64,000 bases of DNA, taken from assembly GCF_900091525.1 (NCBI RefSeq), contig NZ_FMCU01000006.1, forward strand, positions 186,001 through 250,000, read 5' to 3'. The stretch's first letter is position 1. Every line of letters begins with the position of its first letter. The stretch is from Micromonospora matsumotoense. GTDB taxonomy: Bacteria; Actinomycetota; Actinomycetes; Mycobacteriales; Micromonosporaceae. The notes under the pieces are model-generated. The model was not told where the DNA came from, did not search any database, and saw nothing but the letters and a program-made list of their open reading frames with translations. This document shows, in pieces, positions 54,800 through 63,573 of this stretch. The translations under genes were made by a program, and so were the position numbers.

Positions 54800-56356
54800 G
54801 TGTTTGACACCTTGAGTGACCGCCTGTCCGGAATCTTCACCAAGCTCCGCGGCAAGGGCCGGCTCACCGACGCCGACATCGACGCCACCGCGCGCGAGAT
54901 CCGCCTGGCGCTGCTGGAGGCGGACGTCGCGCTGCCGGTGGTCAAGGGCTTCATCACCAACGTCAAGGAGCGGGCCCGCAGCGCGGAGGTCTCCCAGGCG
55001 CTCAACCCGGCCCAGCAGATCGTCAAGATCGTCAACGAAGAGCTGGTCAACGTGCTCGGTGGCGAGGGGCGGCGGCTCCAGTTCGCCAAGCAGCCGCCGA
55101 CCGTGATCATGCTGGCCGGCCTCCAGGGTTCCGGCAAGACCACCCTCGCCGGCAAGCTGGCCCGCTGGCTCAAGGCCCAGGGGCACCAGCCGCTGCTGGT
55201 CGCCGCCGACCTCCAGCGTCCCAACGCCGTCGGGCAGCTCCAGGTGCTCGGTGGCCGCGCCGGCGTCGAGGTGTACGCCCCGGAGCCCGGCAACGGCACC
55301 GGCGACCCGGTGCAGGTCGCCCGCGCCTCGATCGAGCACGCCAAGCGGGCCGCCCGGGACATCGTCATCGTCGACACCGCCGGCCGGCTCGGCATCGACG
55401 CCGAGATGATGCAGCAGGCCGCCGACATCCGCGACGCGGTCGACCCGGACGAGGTCATCTTCGTCATCGACGCGATGGTCGGCCAGGACGCGGTCCGCAC
55501 CGCCGAGGCGTTCCGCGACGGCGTCGGCATCACCGGCGTGGTGCTGTCCAAGCTCGACGGCGACGCCCGGGGTGGCGCGGCGCTGTCGGTGCGGGAGGTC
55601 ACCGGCCAGCCGATCCTGTTCGCCTCCACCGGCGAGAAGCTGGAGGACTTCGACGTCTTCCACCCCGACCGGATGGCCAGCCGGATCCTCGGCATGGGCG
55701 ACGTCCTCACTCTGATCGAGCAGGCCGAGGCGGCCTTCGACACCGATCAGAAGGAGAAGATGACCGCCAAGCTGATGGGCGGTGAGCAGTTCACCCTGGA
55801 GGACTTCCTCGACCAGCTCATCGCGGTGCGGCGGATGGGCCCGATCGCCAACGTGCTGGCGATGATGCCCGGCATGGGGCAGATGAAGGACCAGCTCGCC
55901 GAGCTGGACGACAAGCACTTCGACCGGGTCACCGCGATCATCCGGTCGATGACCCCGACCGAGCGGAGCAACCCCAAGATCATCAACGGGTCCCGGCGGG
56001 CCCGCATCGCCGGTGGCTCCGGGGTCACCGTGATGGACGTCAACCAACTGCTCAACCGCTTCGCCGACGCGCAGAAGATGATGAAGCAGATGGGCGGCAT
56101 GATGGGCCTGCCCGGCGGAGGCCGTCGCAAGGCCACCAAGTCCCCCAAGAACAAGCGCAAGGGCACCAAGGGCGGCAACCGGCCGCGCAGCGGTGCGGGC
56201 GCCGGGCTGCCGGGCGGCTTCCCGGGTGGCATGCCGCAGCTCCCGCCGGGGATGGACCCGAACGACCTGGCGGGCGGCCAGGGCCTGCCCCCGGGCTTCA
56301 AGCTTCCGAAGATCGACTTCAACAAGCTCGGCAAGGGCGACAGCGGGCCCCGCTGA
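54800..56356 (+). CDS. ffh: Signal recognition particle protein Ffh
   Basis: 518 residues. NG domain: LAGLQGSGKTTLAGKLARWL (P-loop), VAADLQRPNAVGQLQVLG, VDTAGRLGIDAEMMQQ, VLSKLDGDARGGAALSV. M domain from ~305 with RMGPIANVLAMMPGMGQMKD, IINGSRRARIAGGSGVTVMD (the 4.5S RNA-binding helices) and a Gly/Met/Pro-rich tail ending PKIDFNKLGKGDSGPR. It binds signal sequences on the ribosome. GTG 54800 begins FDTLSDRLSGIF; the frame upstream is leader. The 233 bases between glnD and ffh hold only leader and promoter sequence. Confidence 0.96.
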   Translation: MFDTLSDRLSGIFTKLRGKGRLTDADIDATAREIRLALLEADVALPVVKGFITNVKERARSAEVSQALNPAQQIVKIVNEELVNVLGGEGRRLQFAKQPPTVIMLAGLQGSGKTTLAGKLARWLKAQGHQPLLVAADLQRPNAVGQLQVLGGRAGVEVYAPEPGNGTGDPVQVARASIEHAKRAARDIVIVDTAGRLGIDAEMMQQAADIRDAVDPDEVIFVIDAMVGQDAVRTAEAFRDGVGITGVVLSKLDGDARGGAALSVREVTGQPILFASTGEKLEDFDVFHPDRMASRILGMGDVLTLIEQAEAAFDTDQKEKMTAKLMGGEQFTLEDFLDQLIAVRRMGPIANVLAMMPGMGQMKDQLAELDDKHFDRVTAIIRSMTPTERSNPKIINGSRRARIAGGSGVTVMDVNQLLNRFADAQKMMKQMGGMMGLPGGGRRKATKSPKNKRKGTKGGNRPRSGAGAGLPGGFPGGMPQLPPGMDPNDLAGGQGLPPGFKLPKIDFNKLGKGDSGPR

Positions 56357-56425
56357 GGCGTGTCGGTGACGGTGGGCGACGATTCGGATGCCTGGTGTGG
56401 TTGTCGCCCCCTGGAAGGAGATGTC

Positions 56426-57007
56426 ATGACCGCAGCCCCGATCCTGCCCGAACGGCACGAGTGGACGGTCGACGACCTTGGCGACCTGCCGAAGGACCTT
56501 CCGTACGAACTGATCAACGGAAGGTTGATCGTGCCGTCGCCGACTCTGCTGCACCAAGACATGTGCGTCGAGCTGCTGCTCGCGCTTCGAGTGAACTGCC
56601 CGAGGGAATACCAGGTCGGAATCGATCTCTCGATGCGGGTGGACCGACGCAACGAGCCCCGGCCGGACGTCGTCGTGGTCCGGCGGGGGAACGCTACTCG
56701 TAGCCCGCTGCCCGTCGAGGACGCCCTGCTCGCCGTGGAGGTGGTCTCGCCCACCTCCACCTTTCGCGACATGTACGACAAGGCGAAGGTGTACGCGCAC
56801 GCCGGGGTCCGCTCGTACTGGGTGGTCGACCCGCTCCAGGAGCGGATCACGCTGACGGAGTACGCACTCGGTCCCGGTGGCCGCGACTACGAGCAGATCA
56901 CCCACACCGAGGACCTCTTCGTCACCGAGTCGCCGTGGAAGGTCTCCGTCGACCTGCCGGCGCTGACCGCCCGGAAGAACGACCTGCTCGCCCCCGAGGG
57001 GCCGTGA
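56426..57007 (+). CDS. Uma2-family (DUF820) protein, putative endonuclease
   Basis: 193 residues. LPYELINGRLIVPSPTLLH, NEPRPDVVVVRRG, LLAVEVVSPTSTFRDMYDKA and KVYAHAGVRSYWVVDPLQER are the Uma2 signature with a PD-(D/E)xK nuclease core (Asp in RPDVVVV, Glu in AVEVV, Lys in DKAKVY). Uma2 proteins are common in actinomycetes and cyanobacteria, with unknown substrate. AAGGAG lies five to six bases before ATG 56426. Sits alone between ffh and the amidohydrolase. Confidence 0.9.
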   Translation: MTAAPILPERHEWTVDDLGDLPKDLPYELINGRLIVPSPTLLHQDMCVELLLALRVNCPREYQVGIDLSMRVDRRNEPRPDVVVVRRGNATRSPLPVEDALLAVEVVSPTSTFRDMYDKAKVYAHAGVRSYWVVDPLQERITLTEYALGPGGRDYEQITHTEDLFVTESPWKVSVDLPALTARKNDLLAPEGP

Positions 57008-57019
57008 TCGGGTAGGACT

Positions 57020-58105
57020 GTGCGCATGGCTCTGCATGTGCGCGGTGTGCTCCTGCCCGACGACGAGGTCCGGGACATCTGGCTCGACGGCGACCGGGTC
57101 ACCTTCGACCCGGTCCCCGGCGCCCGGACGGTCGCCGACACCGGATTCGTGCTGCCCGGCCTGGTCGACGCCCACTGCCACCTCGGCATCGCCCGGGGCG
57201 GCACCCCGATCACCTCCCTCGACCAGGCCCGTACGTTGGCCCGGGTGGACCGCGACTCCGGGGTGCTCGCGCTGCGGGACGCCGGCTCGCCGTACCCGTA
57301 CCCCCAGCTCGACGACGAGCCGGACCTGCCGCGACTGGCCCGCGCCGGCCGGCACGTCGCCCCGCCCAAGCGCTACCTGCGCGACATCGGGCTGGAGGTC
57401 GGCGCGGCGGAGGTGGCCGCGGCCGTGGCCGCGCAGGCCGCCGCCGGCAACGGCTGGGTCAAGCTGGTCGGCGACTGGATCGACCGGGGAGTCGGCGACC
57501 TCGCGCCGGCCTGGGACCCCGACACGATGACCGCCGCCGTGGCCGCCGCGCACGCCGCCGGGGTCCGCGCGGCGGTGCACACGTTCAGCGAGTCGGCCGT
57601 GGAGATCATGGTGAAGGCCGGGGTGGACTCGGTGGAGCACGGCACCGGGCTGAGCCTCGACCTGATCGACCTGATGGCCCGGCAGGGCACCGCGCTGGTC
57701 CCCACGATGATCAACATTCGGACCTTCGGGGGCATCGCCGCCGCAGCCCGCCCCAAGTTCCCCGGGTACGCCGACCACATGCTCGCCCTGCGCGACGGTT
57801 TCCCCGAGGTGGTGCGCGCCGCCCACGAGGCCGGGGTGCCGATCTACGTGGGCACCGACGCCGGCGGCGGCATCGACCACGGGCTGGCCGCCGAGGAGAT
57901 GCTGCTGCTGCACCAGCAGGCCGGCATGTCCGCCGTCGACGTGCTCGCCGCCGCCTCCTGGCGGGCCCGCGAGTGGCTCGGCTTCCCCGGCCTGGTCGAG
58001 GGCGGCCTGGCGGACCTGGTCGTCTATCCGCAGGACCCCCGCCGCGACCTGGCCGTGGTGCGCACCCCCAGCCGGATCGTCCTGCGTGGCCGGGTGGTCC
58101 GCTGA
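57020..58105 (+). CDS. Amidohydrolase-family protein
   Basis: 361 residues. VLPGLVDAHCHLGIARG holds the HxH metal pair; GWVKLVGDWID (about 150-160) may hold the carboxylated Lys; AAVHTF and SVEHGTGLS carry the next His residues; IYVGTDAGGGIDHG the final Asp. The TIM-barrel amidohydrolase layout is complete, with a beta-sandwich at both ends. Relatives include imidazolonepropionase and prolidase-like dipeptidases; the substrate is unknown. The start is GTG 57020 or ATG 57026. Twelve bases after Uma2; ends 70 bases before proS. Confidence 0.9.
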   Translation: MRMALHVRGVLLPDDEVRDIWLDGDRVTFDPVPGARTVADTGFVLPGLVDAHCHLGIARGGTPITSLDQARTLARVDRDSGVLALRDAGSPYPYPQLDDEPDLPRLARAGRHVAPPKRYLRDIGLEVGAAEVAAAVAAQAAAGNGWVKLVGDWIDRGVGDLAPAWDPDTMTAAVAAAHAAGVRAAVHTFSESAVEIMVKAGVDSVEHGTGLSLDLIDLMARQGTALVPTMINIRTFGGIAAAARPKFPGYADHMLALRDGFPEVVRAAHEAGVPIYVGTDAGGGIDHGLAAEEMLLLHQQAGMSAVDVLAAASWRAREWLGFPGLVEGGLADLVVYPQDPRRDLAVVRTPSRIVLRGRVVR

Positions 58106-58175
58106 CCGGCGTGCGGGACGGCGCAGGCGCGCCCGATGACGTCGACGTCGGGCGGGGCGCATAGGATGTGCGGTC

Positions 58176-59582
58176 ATGGCTCGCGTGCTCACTCCCCGTG
58201 CGGAGGATTTTCCCCGCTGGTACCAGGACCTGATCGCCAAGGCGAAGCTGGCCGACAACGGCCCGGTCCGGGGGACCATGGTCATCCGTCCGGCCGGCTA
58301 CGCCATCTGGGAGCGGATGCAGGCCGAGATGGACGCCCGGATCAAGGCGGCCGGCGCGGAGAACGCCTACTTCCCGCTGTTCATCCCGGAGAGCTACCTC
58401 AAGCGCGAGGCCGAGCACGTCGAGGGCTTCTCGCCGGAGCTGGCGGTGGTCACCCACGGTGGTGGCAAGCAGCTCGCCGAGCCGGTGGTGGTGCGCCCCA
58501 CCAGCGAGACGGTGATCGGCGAGTTCATGGCCAAGTGGATCGACTCCTACCGGGACCTGCCGCTGCTGCTCAACCAGTGGGCGAACGTGGTCCGCTGGGA
58601 GCTGCGCCCGCGGATCTTCCTGCGCACCAGCGAGTTCCTCTGGCAGGAGGGGCACACCGCGCACGCCACTCGGGAGGACGCCCGCGCCTACGCCCGCAAG
58701 ATCCTGCACGAGGCGTACGAGGATCTGATGGTCAACGTGCTGGGCATCCCGGTGGTGGTCGGGCTGAAGACCACCCGGGAGCGCTTCGCCGGGGCGACCG
58801 CCACCTACACCTGCGAAGGCATGATGGGTGACGGCAAGGCGCTCCAGCTGGGCACCAGCCACGAGCTGGGGCAGAACTTCGCCAAGGCGTTCGACATCAG
58901 CTACTCCTCGGCCGAGGGTGGCCGGGAGCATGCCTGGACCACCTCCTGGGGCACCTCGACCCGGATGCTCGGCGGCCTGATCATGGCGCACGGCGACGAC
59001 AACGGTCTGCGGGTGCCGCCGAGGCTGGCCCCGATCCAGGCGTACGTCATGATCGTCAAGGCGGGCGACGGCGTGGGCGAGGCGGCGGCCAAGCTGCGCG
59101 ACGCGCTGCGCGACGCCGGTGTCCGGGTCGCGCTCGACGACCGCACCGACACCGCGTTCGGCCGCCGGGCCGTCGACGCCGAGCTGCGCGGCTATCCGGT
59201 ACGCGTCGAGGTCGGCCCCCGTGACCTGGCCGCCGGCAACGCGGTCGTGGTCCGGCGCACGGACGGCTCGAAGGCGCCCACCCCGATCGCGGACGTGGTC
59301 GGCGCGGTCCTGGCCGCCCTGGAGGCCGACCAGCAGGCGTTGCACGACGAGGCGCTGGCCCACCGGCGGTCCCGCACCGTCGAGGTGTCGACCCTTGCCG
59401 AGGCGATCGAGGCGGCGGCCAACGGCTGGGCGATGGTGCCCTGGTCGGCCGTCGGCGTCGCGGGCGAGGCCGAGGCCAACGGCCAGGGGGTCACCGTCCG
59501 CTGCCTGCTGCGGGCCGACGGCTCCGTCCCGGACAACGAGGACGAGCCGGACCTCACCGCCATCCTGGCCCGCGCCTACTGA
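58176..59582 (+). CDS. proS: Prolyl-tRNA synthetase, archaeal/eukaryote-type (short form)
   Basis: 468 residues. EDFPRWYQDLIAKAKLADNG, VRGTMVIRPAGYAIWERMQA, RPTSETVIGEFMAKWIDSYR and RTSEFLWQEGHTAHATREDA are the class II catalytic landmarks. SHELGQNFAKAFDISYSSAE and SWGTSTRMLGGLIMAHGDDN (motif 3) follow, then the anticodon-binding domain. It lacks the ~180-residue editing insertion of bacterial ProRS and has the order of the archaeal/eukaryotic type (ProRS type 3). It charges tRNA-Pro. ATG 58176 begins MARVLTPRAEDF. Whether the genome also has a bacterial-type enzyme cannot be seen here. Confidence 0.95.
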   Translation: MARVLTPRAEDFPRWYQDLIAKAKLADNGPVRGTMVIRPAGYAIWERMQAEMDARIKAAGAENAYFPLFIPESYLKREAEHVEGFSPELAVVTHGGGKQLAEPVVVRPTSETVIGEFMAKWIDSYRDLPLLLNQWANVVRWELRPRIFLRTSEFLWQEGHTAHATREDARAYARKILHEAYEDLMVNVLGIPVVVGLKTTRERFAGATATYTCEGMMGDGKALQLGTSHELGQNFAKAFDISYSSAEGGREHAWTTSWGTSTRMLGGLIMAHGDDNGLRVPPRLAPIQAYVMIVKAGDGVGEAAAKLRDALRDAGVRVALDDRTDTAFGRRAVDAELRGYPVRVEVGPRDLAAGNAVVVRRTDGSKAPTPIADVVGAVLAALEADQQALHDEALAHRRSRTVEVSTLAEAIEAAANGWAMVPWSAVGVAGEAEANGQGVTVRCLLRADGSVPDNEDEPDLTAILARAY

Positions 59583-59614
59583 GCCGACCCACGGCGGGCC
59601 CGGGTCCGGCAGAC

Positions 59615-59646
59615 CCGGATCGGCCGGGTGCCGGATCGGCCGGGTG
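59615..59646 (+). repeat. 16-bp tandem duplication downstream of proS
   Basis: CCGGATCGGCCGGGTG occurs twice head to tail (59615-59630 and 59631-59646), followed by CCGG. It leads directly into the hairpin at 59644-59676. Confidence 0.8.
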
Positions 59647-59676
59647 CCGGCGGCGCACGACGTGCGACGCCGGCAC
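59644..59676 (+). terminator. Stem-loop after proS
   Basis: GTGCCGGCG (59644-59652) pairs with CGCCGGCAC (59668-59676), and inside it CGCAC (59654-59658) with GTGCG (59662-59666): a 15-bp stem with one G/A mismatch and a GAC loop. Likely the proS terminator, 62 bases past the stop. No U-tract. Confidence 0.55.
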
Positions 59677-59776
59677 GTTCGGGCCAGGGTGGGCGGTCGG
59701 CCCGGAACTGCTGCCGGGGCCTGAACACGTCAGCGGGCCGGCGTGCCGGACGTCCGTCGAGACCTGTGGAGGTGTG

Positions 59777-60424
59777 GTGCGTTTCGCGCCAGGTCAGCTG
59801 ATCATGCACCGAAACGTCCGGCACGGCCGGATCGGGTGGGTCCGGGCGGCCCGGGTGGTCCTCGACGACGACCGGGGACTGCTGCTCTGGGTGGCCCGGG
59901 ACACGCCGGTGGCGCACGAGGTGTCCGAGGCGGGTCTGGGCATGCGGGCGATGCCCTTCACCGAGTGGATCACCTCGTCCTACCGGCTGGCCCGGGGACG
60001 GTGGAACGGCCCACCGCTGCTGGAGTTCCTGCCCACCGGCGCGGCCCACTCGGTCTGGTTCTTCCGCGACGCGCAGGGCCGCTTCGCCACCTGGTACGTC
60101 AACCTGGAGGAGCACGGCGTCCGGTGGGACGACGGGTCGGTGGCCGGGGTGGACGTGGTCGACCAGGACCTGGACGTGGTGGTCCGTCCCGACCGCAGTT
60201 GGCAGTGGAAGGACGAGGACGAGTTCACCGAGCGGCTCGCCTTCCCCGACCACTACTGGGTGACCGACGAGAAGGCGGTCCGGGCCGAGGGGGCACGGGT
60301 GATCGCCCTCGCCGAGGCGGGGGAGTTCCCGTTCGACGGCACCTGGTGCGACTTCGTCCCGCCGGCCGACTGGACGTCCCCGACGGAGCTGCCGCCCGGC
60401 TGGGACCGGCCACCCGTGCGCTGA
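59777..60424 (+). CDS. DUF402 (FomD-like) protein
   Basis: 215 residues. WYVNLEEHGVRWDDGSVAGV and DVVDQDLDVVVRPDRSWQWK give the DUF402 beta-barrel with its acidic metal-binding set (VDQDLDVVV); DEFTERLAFPDHYWVTDEKA forms the C-terminal helix. Relatives (FomD) hydrolyse nucleoside-diphosphate or CMP-linked phosphonates; role here unknown. GGAGG lies four bases before GTG 59777, and the GTG one codon earlier (59774) is too close. A 295-base leader follows before rpsP. Confidence 0.88.
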   Translation: MRFAPGQLIMHRNVRHGRIGWVRAARVVLDDDRGLLLWVARDTPVAHEVSEAGLGMRAMPFTEWITSSYRLARGRWNGPPLLEFLPTGAAHSVWFFRDAQGRFATWYVNLEEHGVRWDDGSVAGVDVVDQDLDVVVRPDRSWQWKDEDEFTERLAFPDHYWVTDEKAVRAEGARVIALAEAGEFPFDGTWCDFVPPADWTSPTELPPGWDRPPVR

Positions 60425-60532
60425 GTGTGTCCTTACCCACTTGGACCGCGCCCCCGTGCGGGGGAAGGTTGGGCCCGGCGGGCGCGGCGCTGGCCCGCCG
60501 CGCCCGGGTGGGTGCCGGCGGGGCGGGCCGAT

Positions 60533-60562
60533 GTGAGCATCCCGCGGGCGATCTGGCAGAAT
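60533..60562 (+). promoter_or_regulatory. Candidate rpsP promoter
   Basis: CAGAAT (60557-60562), in the context TGGCAGAATGG, resembles an actinomycete -10 box; the -35 (GTGAGC or TGAGCA near 60533-60539) is poor. It would give a ~150-base leader before the S16 start, which is usual for ribosomal-protein operons. No other gene lies between 60425 and 60719. Confidence 0.3.
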
Positions 60563-60719
60563 GGGTCGCTGGTATCCGGCGCGCGTTCGGCGCCCTCTAA
60601 CCCGGGCGCGTCGCCAGTCCATCGAGCAGTCTCCGGCCCAACCCCACTGTGCCGGTCGACGCTCACCCGTGCACCGCCCGTAGCCGGGTCGGTGAAATCG
60701 CAACAGGAGCGAAACAACT

Positions 60720-61241
60720 GTGGCCGTAAAGATCCGGCTCCTGCGGATGGGTAAGATCCGCAACCCGCAGTACCGCATTGTCATCGCGGACTCGCGCACC
60801 AAGCGTGACGGTCGCGCGATCGAGTTCGTGGGCATCTACCAGCCGAAGGAAGACCCCTCGATCATCGAGGTCAAGTCGGAGCGGGTCCAGTACTGGCTCT
60901 CGGTCGGCGCGCAGCCGAGCGAGGCCGTCCAGCGGCTGCTGGAGCTGACCGGTGACTGGCAGAAGTTCAAGGGCCTGCCGGCCCCGCCGCCGCTGAAGGT
61001 CGCCGCCGAGCGCGCCGACCGCAAGGCGGCGTACGAGGCCGAGGCGAAGGCCGCCGCCGGCCTGGCCCCGGAGACCCCGGCCAAGCCGGCCCGCAAGGCC
61101 GCCAAGGCGGAGGCCCCGGCCGAGACCGAGGCCCCGAAGACCGAGGCCCCGAAGACCGAGGCTCCGAAGACCGAGGCCCCGAAGACCGAGGCTCCGGCCG
61201 AGGCCCCGGCCGCTGCTGCCGACGCCGGTGAGCAGGCCTGA
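60720..61241 (+). CDS. rpsP: 30S ribosomal protein S16 with repetitive C-terminal tail
   Basis: 173 residues. The first ~85 are ordinary S16 ([60 protein letters not shown]). Then comes a ~90-residue Lys/Ala/Glu/Pro-rich tail with four EAPKT repeats. S16 binds 16S rRNA helices at the base of the 30S. Tails occur in actinobacterial S16, but the repeat number is likely variable. GTG 60720. First gene of rpsP-KH-rimM-trmD-rplS-lepB. Confidence 0.97.
   Translation: MAVKIRLLRMGKIRNPQYRIVIADSRTKRDGRAIEFVGIYQPKEDPSIIEVKSERVQYWLSVGAQPSEAVQRLLELTGDWQKFKGLPAPPPLKVAAERADRKAAYEAEAKAAAGLAPETPAKPARKAAKAEAPAETEAPKTEAPKTEAPKTEAPKTEAPAEAPAAAADAGEQA
61128..61196 (+). repeat. 15-bp tandem repeat in rpsP
   Basis: GAGGCCCCGAAGACC and its GCT variant (GAGGCTCCGAAGACC) occur four times in tandem (61128-61187) plus GAGGCTCCG, encoding EAPKT x4. 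The Ala codon alternates GCC, GCC, GCT, GCC, GCT, which suggests a 30-bp unit duplicated after the 15-bp unit. Such a tract can change length by slippage without breaking the frame. Confidence 0.9.
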
Positions 61242-61242
61242 C

Positions 61243-61476
61243 ATGCCGCTGCGTCCCGCCCTGGAGCACCTGGTCAAGGGGATCGTCGACCACCCGGACG
61301 ACGTGCGCGTCCGCATGGTCGACTCCCGTCGGGGCAAGCGGCTGGAAGTCCGCGTGCACCCGGAGGATCTCGGCACGGTGATCGGGCGGTCCGGCCGGAC
61401 CGCCAAGGCGCTGCGTCAGGTGATCGGCTCCATCGGAGGACGCGGGGTACGCGTCGACATCGTCGACTCGTACTGA
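61243..61476 (+). CDS. KH-domain RNA-binding protein (KhpA)
   Basis: 77 residues. LEHLVKGIVDHPDDVRVRMV, KRLEVRVHPEDLGTVIGRSG with the GxxG loop (IGRSG), and RTAKALRQVIGSIGGRGVRV form one KH domain. It corresponds to KhpA (YlqC) that lies between rpsP and rimM in many Gram-positives and works with KhpB in RNA binding and cell-envelope growth. ATG 61243 follows the rpsP stop by one base; rimM starts on its last base (TGATG). Confidence 0.95.
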   Translation: MPLRPALEHLVKGIVDHPDDVRVRMVDSRRGKRLEVRVHPEDLGTVIGRSGRTAKALRQVIGSIGGRGVRVDIVDSY

Positions 61477-62072
61477 TGCTGCTCATCATCGGCAGGATCG
61501 GCAAGCCGCACGGCCTCCGCGGTGAGGTCACCGTGGAGGTGCGGACCGACGAGCCCGAGGCGCGGTTCGCCCCCGGCGCGGTGCTCAGCACCGAGCCGGG
61601 GGCGACGCCCCGCACCGGGCTCCCGAGGGAGGCTCGGGCGTCGACCCCCGAGCCGGCCGCCACCCCCGAGCCGGGGGTGGCGTACGAGGTCCCCGACGAG
61701 CTGACCATCGAGGCGGCCCGCTGGCACCAGGGCCGGATGCTGGTGGCCTTCGAAGGGGTGCTCGACCGGGAGACCGCCGAGGCGCTGCGCGGCACCCTGA
61801 TCGGGGTGGACAGCGCCTCCGTCGCCGCACCGGAGGACCCGGAGGAGTTCCACGACCACCAGTTGGTCGGCCTCGCCGTGGTCACCCCGGCCGGGGAGCA
61901 TCTCGGTGAGGTGGTGAAGATCGACCACGCGCCCGCCTCCGACCTGCTCGTCCTGCGCCGCCCGCAGGGCGGCACCGCGTTGATCCCGTTCGTCAAGGCG
62001 ATCGTCCCGGAGGTCGATCTCGCCGGCGGACGCGTCGTCGTCGACCCGCCGGCCGGTCTGCTCGACCTCTAG
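61476..62072 (+). CDS. rimM: 16S rRNA processing protein RimM
   Basis: 198 residues. [20 protein letters not shown] starts the N-terminal RimM domain; [20 protein letters not shown] and [20 protein letters not shown] the PRC-barrel. Between them the N-terminal domain carries a ~35-residue low-complexity insertion ([20 protein letters not shown], then [20 protein letters not shown]). It helps mature the 30S head and binds S19. ATG 61476 overlaps the KH stop (TGATG). Confidence 0.95.
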   Translation: MLLIIGRIGKPHGLRGEVTVEVRTDEPEARFAPGAVLSTEPGATPRTGLPREARASTPEPAATPEPGVAYEVPDELTIEAARWHQGRMLVAFEGVLDRETAEALRGTLIGVDSASVAAPEDPEEFHDHQLVGLAVVTPAGEHLGEVVKIDHAPASDLLVLRRPQGGTALIPFVKAIVPEVDLAGGRVVVDPPAGLLDL

Positions 62073-62088
62073 ACCGGAAGCCACCCAC

Positions 62089-62877
62089 ATGCGCGTCGAC
62101 ATCGTGTCGATCTTCCCGGAGTACTTCGCCCCGCTGGACCTGTCCCTGATCGGACGGGCCCGGGAGCAGGGTCTGCTCCGGTTGGCCGTACACGACCTGC
62201 GGAGTTGGACCCACGACGTGCACCGCACGGTCGACGACACGCCGTACGGCGGTGGGCCGGGCATGGTGATGCGGCCGGAGCCGTGGGGCGCGGCGCTGGA
62301 CGCGTTGGCCCCCGACGAGTTGGCTCCGGACGGCCTGACCCTGCCCCGGCTGCTGGTGCCCTCCCCGGCCGGTGCGCCGTTCACCCAGGCGATGGCGCAC
62401 GAGTTGGCCACCGAGTCGCACCTGCTCTTCGCCTGCGGCCGGTACGAGGGCATCGACCAGCGGGTGCTCGACCACGCCGCGACCCGGCTGCGGGTCACCG
62501 AGGTCTCGCTCGGCGACTACGTGCTCTTCGGCGGCGAGGTCGCGGTGCTGGTGATCCTGGAGGCGGTCACCCGGCTGCTGCCGGGGGTGCTGGGCAACGC
62601 CGGTTCGCTGGACGACGAGTCGCACGCGCACGGTCTGCTGGAAGCCCCGATGTACACCAAGCCGGCGAGCTGGCGGGGGCACGAGGTGCCCGAGGTGCTC
62701 CGCTCGGGCGACCACGGTCGGATCGCCCGCTGGCGGCGCGACGAGGCGCTGGCCCGGACGGCCACCCGGCGACCCGACATGCTCGCCGCGCTGCCCCCGG
62801 AGATCCTGGACAAACGGGACGTGGCGGCGCTGGAGCGGGGTGGGTTTCCCCTGCCCTCGGGGGATGTGGCAAAGTAG
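62089..62877 (+). CDS. trmD: tRNA (guanine37-N1)-methyltransferase
   Basis: 262 residues. [60 protein letters not shown] and [20 protein letters not shown] (the trefoil-knot S-adenosylmethionine site) are complete TrmD landmarks. It methylates G37 next to the anticodon to prevent frameshifts. Sixteen bases after rimM. A 143-base space with a short hairpin separates it from rplS. Confidence 0.97.
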   Translation: MRVDIVSIFPEYFAPLDLSLIGRAREQGLLRLAVHDLRSWTHDVHRTVDDTPYGGGPGMVMRPEPWGAALDALAPDELAPDGLTLPRLLVPSPAGAPFTQAMAHELATESHLLFACGRYEGIDQRVLDHAATRLRVTEVSLGDYVLFGGEVAVLVILEAVTRLLPGVLGNAGSLDDESHAHGLLEAPMYTKPASWRGHEVPEVLRSGDHGRIARWRRDEALARTATRRPDMLAALPPEILDKRDVAALERGGFPLPSGDVAK

Positions 62878-63020
62878 AGGGGTTGCCGCATCCGTCCGCG
62901 CCCGTGGGCGGCTGCGAGGATTCCCGACCGGGGTCGGCCCCGCCGACCACCACCGGGGATCAGAATCACCCATCCGCGCACCGACTGACGGTGCGCCGTG
63001 AGCATCACGAGGACGCAGCG

Positions 63021-63377
63021 ATGAACATCCTGGACGCCCTTGACGCCCAGTCGAAGCGCACCGACCTCCCCGACTTCCGTGCCGGTGACACCGTCAAGGT
63101 GCACGCGCGGGTCGTCGAGGGCAACCGGTCCCGGGTCCAGATCTTCCAGGGCGTCGTCATCCGTCGCCAGGGTGACGGTCTGCGCGAGACCTTCTCGGTC
63201 CGCAAGGTCAGCTTCGGGGTGGGCGTGGAGCGGACCTACCCGATCAACGGCCCGGGCATCGACCGGATCGAGATCGTGACCCGCGGTGACGTCCGCCGGG
63301 CCAAGCTCTACTACCTGCGTGAGCTGCGCGGCAAGAAGGCCAAGATCAAGGAGAAGCGGGAGAAGCAGCCCAGCTGA
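63021..63377 (+). CDS. rplS: 50S ribosomal protein L19
   Basis: 118 residues: [60 protein letters not shown] and [20 protein letters not shown], the full bacterial L19. It lies at the 30S-50S interface. GAGGA precedes the ATG. It follows trmD as in nearly all bacteria. The space up to lepB (63378-63573) shows no gene. Confidence 0.98.
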   Translation: MNILDALDAQSKRTDLPDFRAGDTVKVHARVVEGNRSRVQIFQGVVIRRQGDGLRETFSVRKVSFGVGVERTYPINGPGIDRIEIVTRGDVRRAKLYYLRELRGKKAKIKEKREKQPS

Positions 63378-63573
63378 CTTCCCGTTCGCCATGCCGCCTG
63401 AGCTGCGCGGATGTCGTATCGAGCAGAGCGCATTACGCTGATCGGTACGGGCGCAGTCCGGCAGGTGGTGTCGCGACCCAGGTCGCGGCGCTCCGATCGT
63501 CCACCGCCGCCCGTGGGGCCTCGACGAGGCTCCCGGGCGGTAGTGTCGTTTCTGCGGACCGGGGAGTGGCGTG

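Noticed and set aside
54731..58285. 1184-residue minus-strand reading frame opposite ffh, Uma2 and the amidohydrolase
   Set aside because: Antisense to three well-identified genes; composition is typical of a shadow frame and no domain is visible.
60539..60625. GC-rich folded stretch before rpsP, considered as a tRNA
   Set aside because: No cloverleaf with T-loop (GTTCRA) and anticodon arm could be drawn; better explained as promoter and leader.
62878..63020. Leader between trmD and rplS, considered as an L19 autoregulatory RNA
   Set aside because: Only a weak GC hairpin is visible; it does not show a recognisable protein-binding leader motif.
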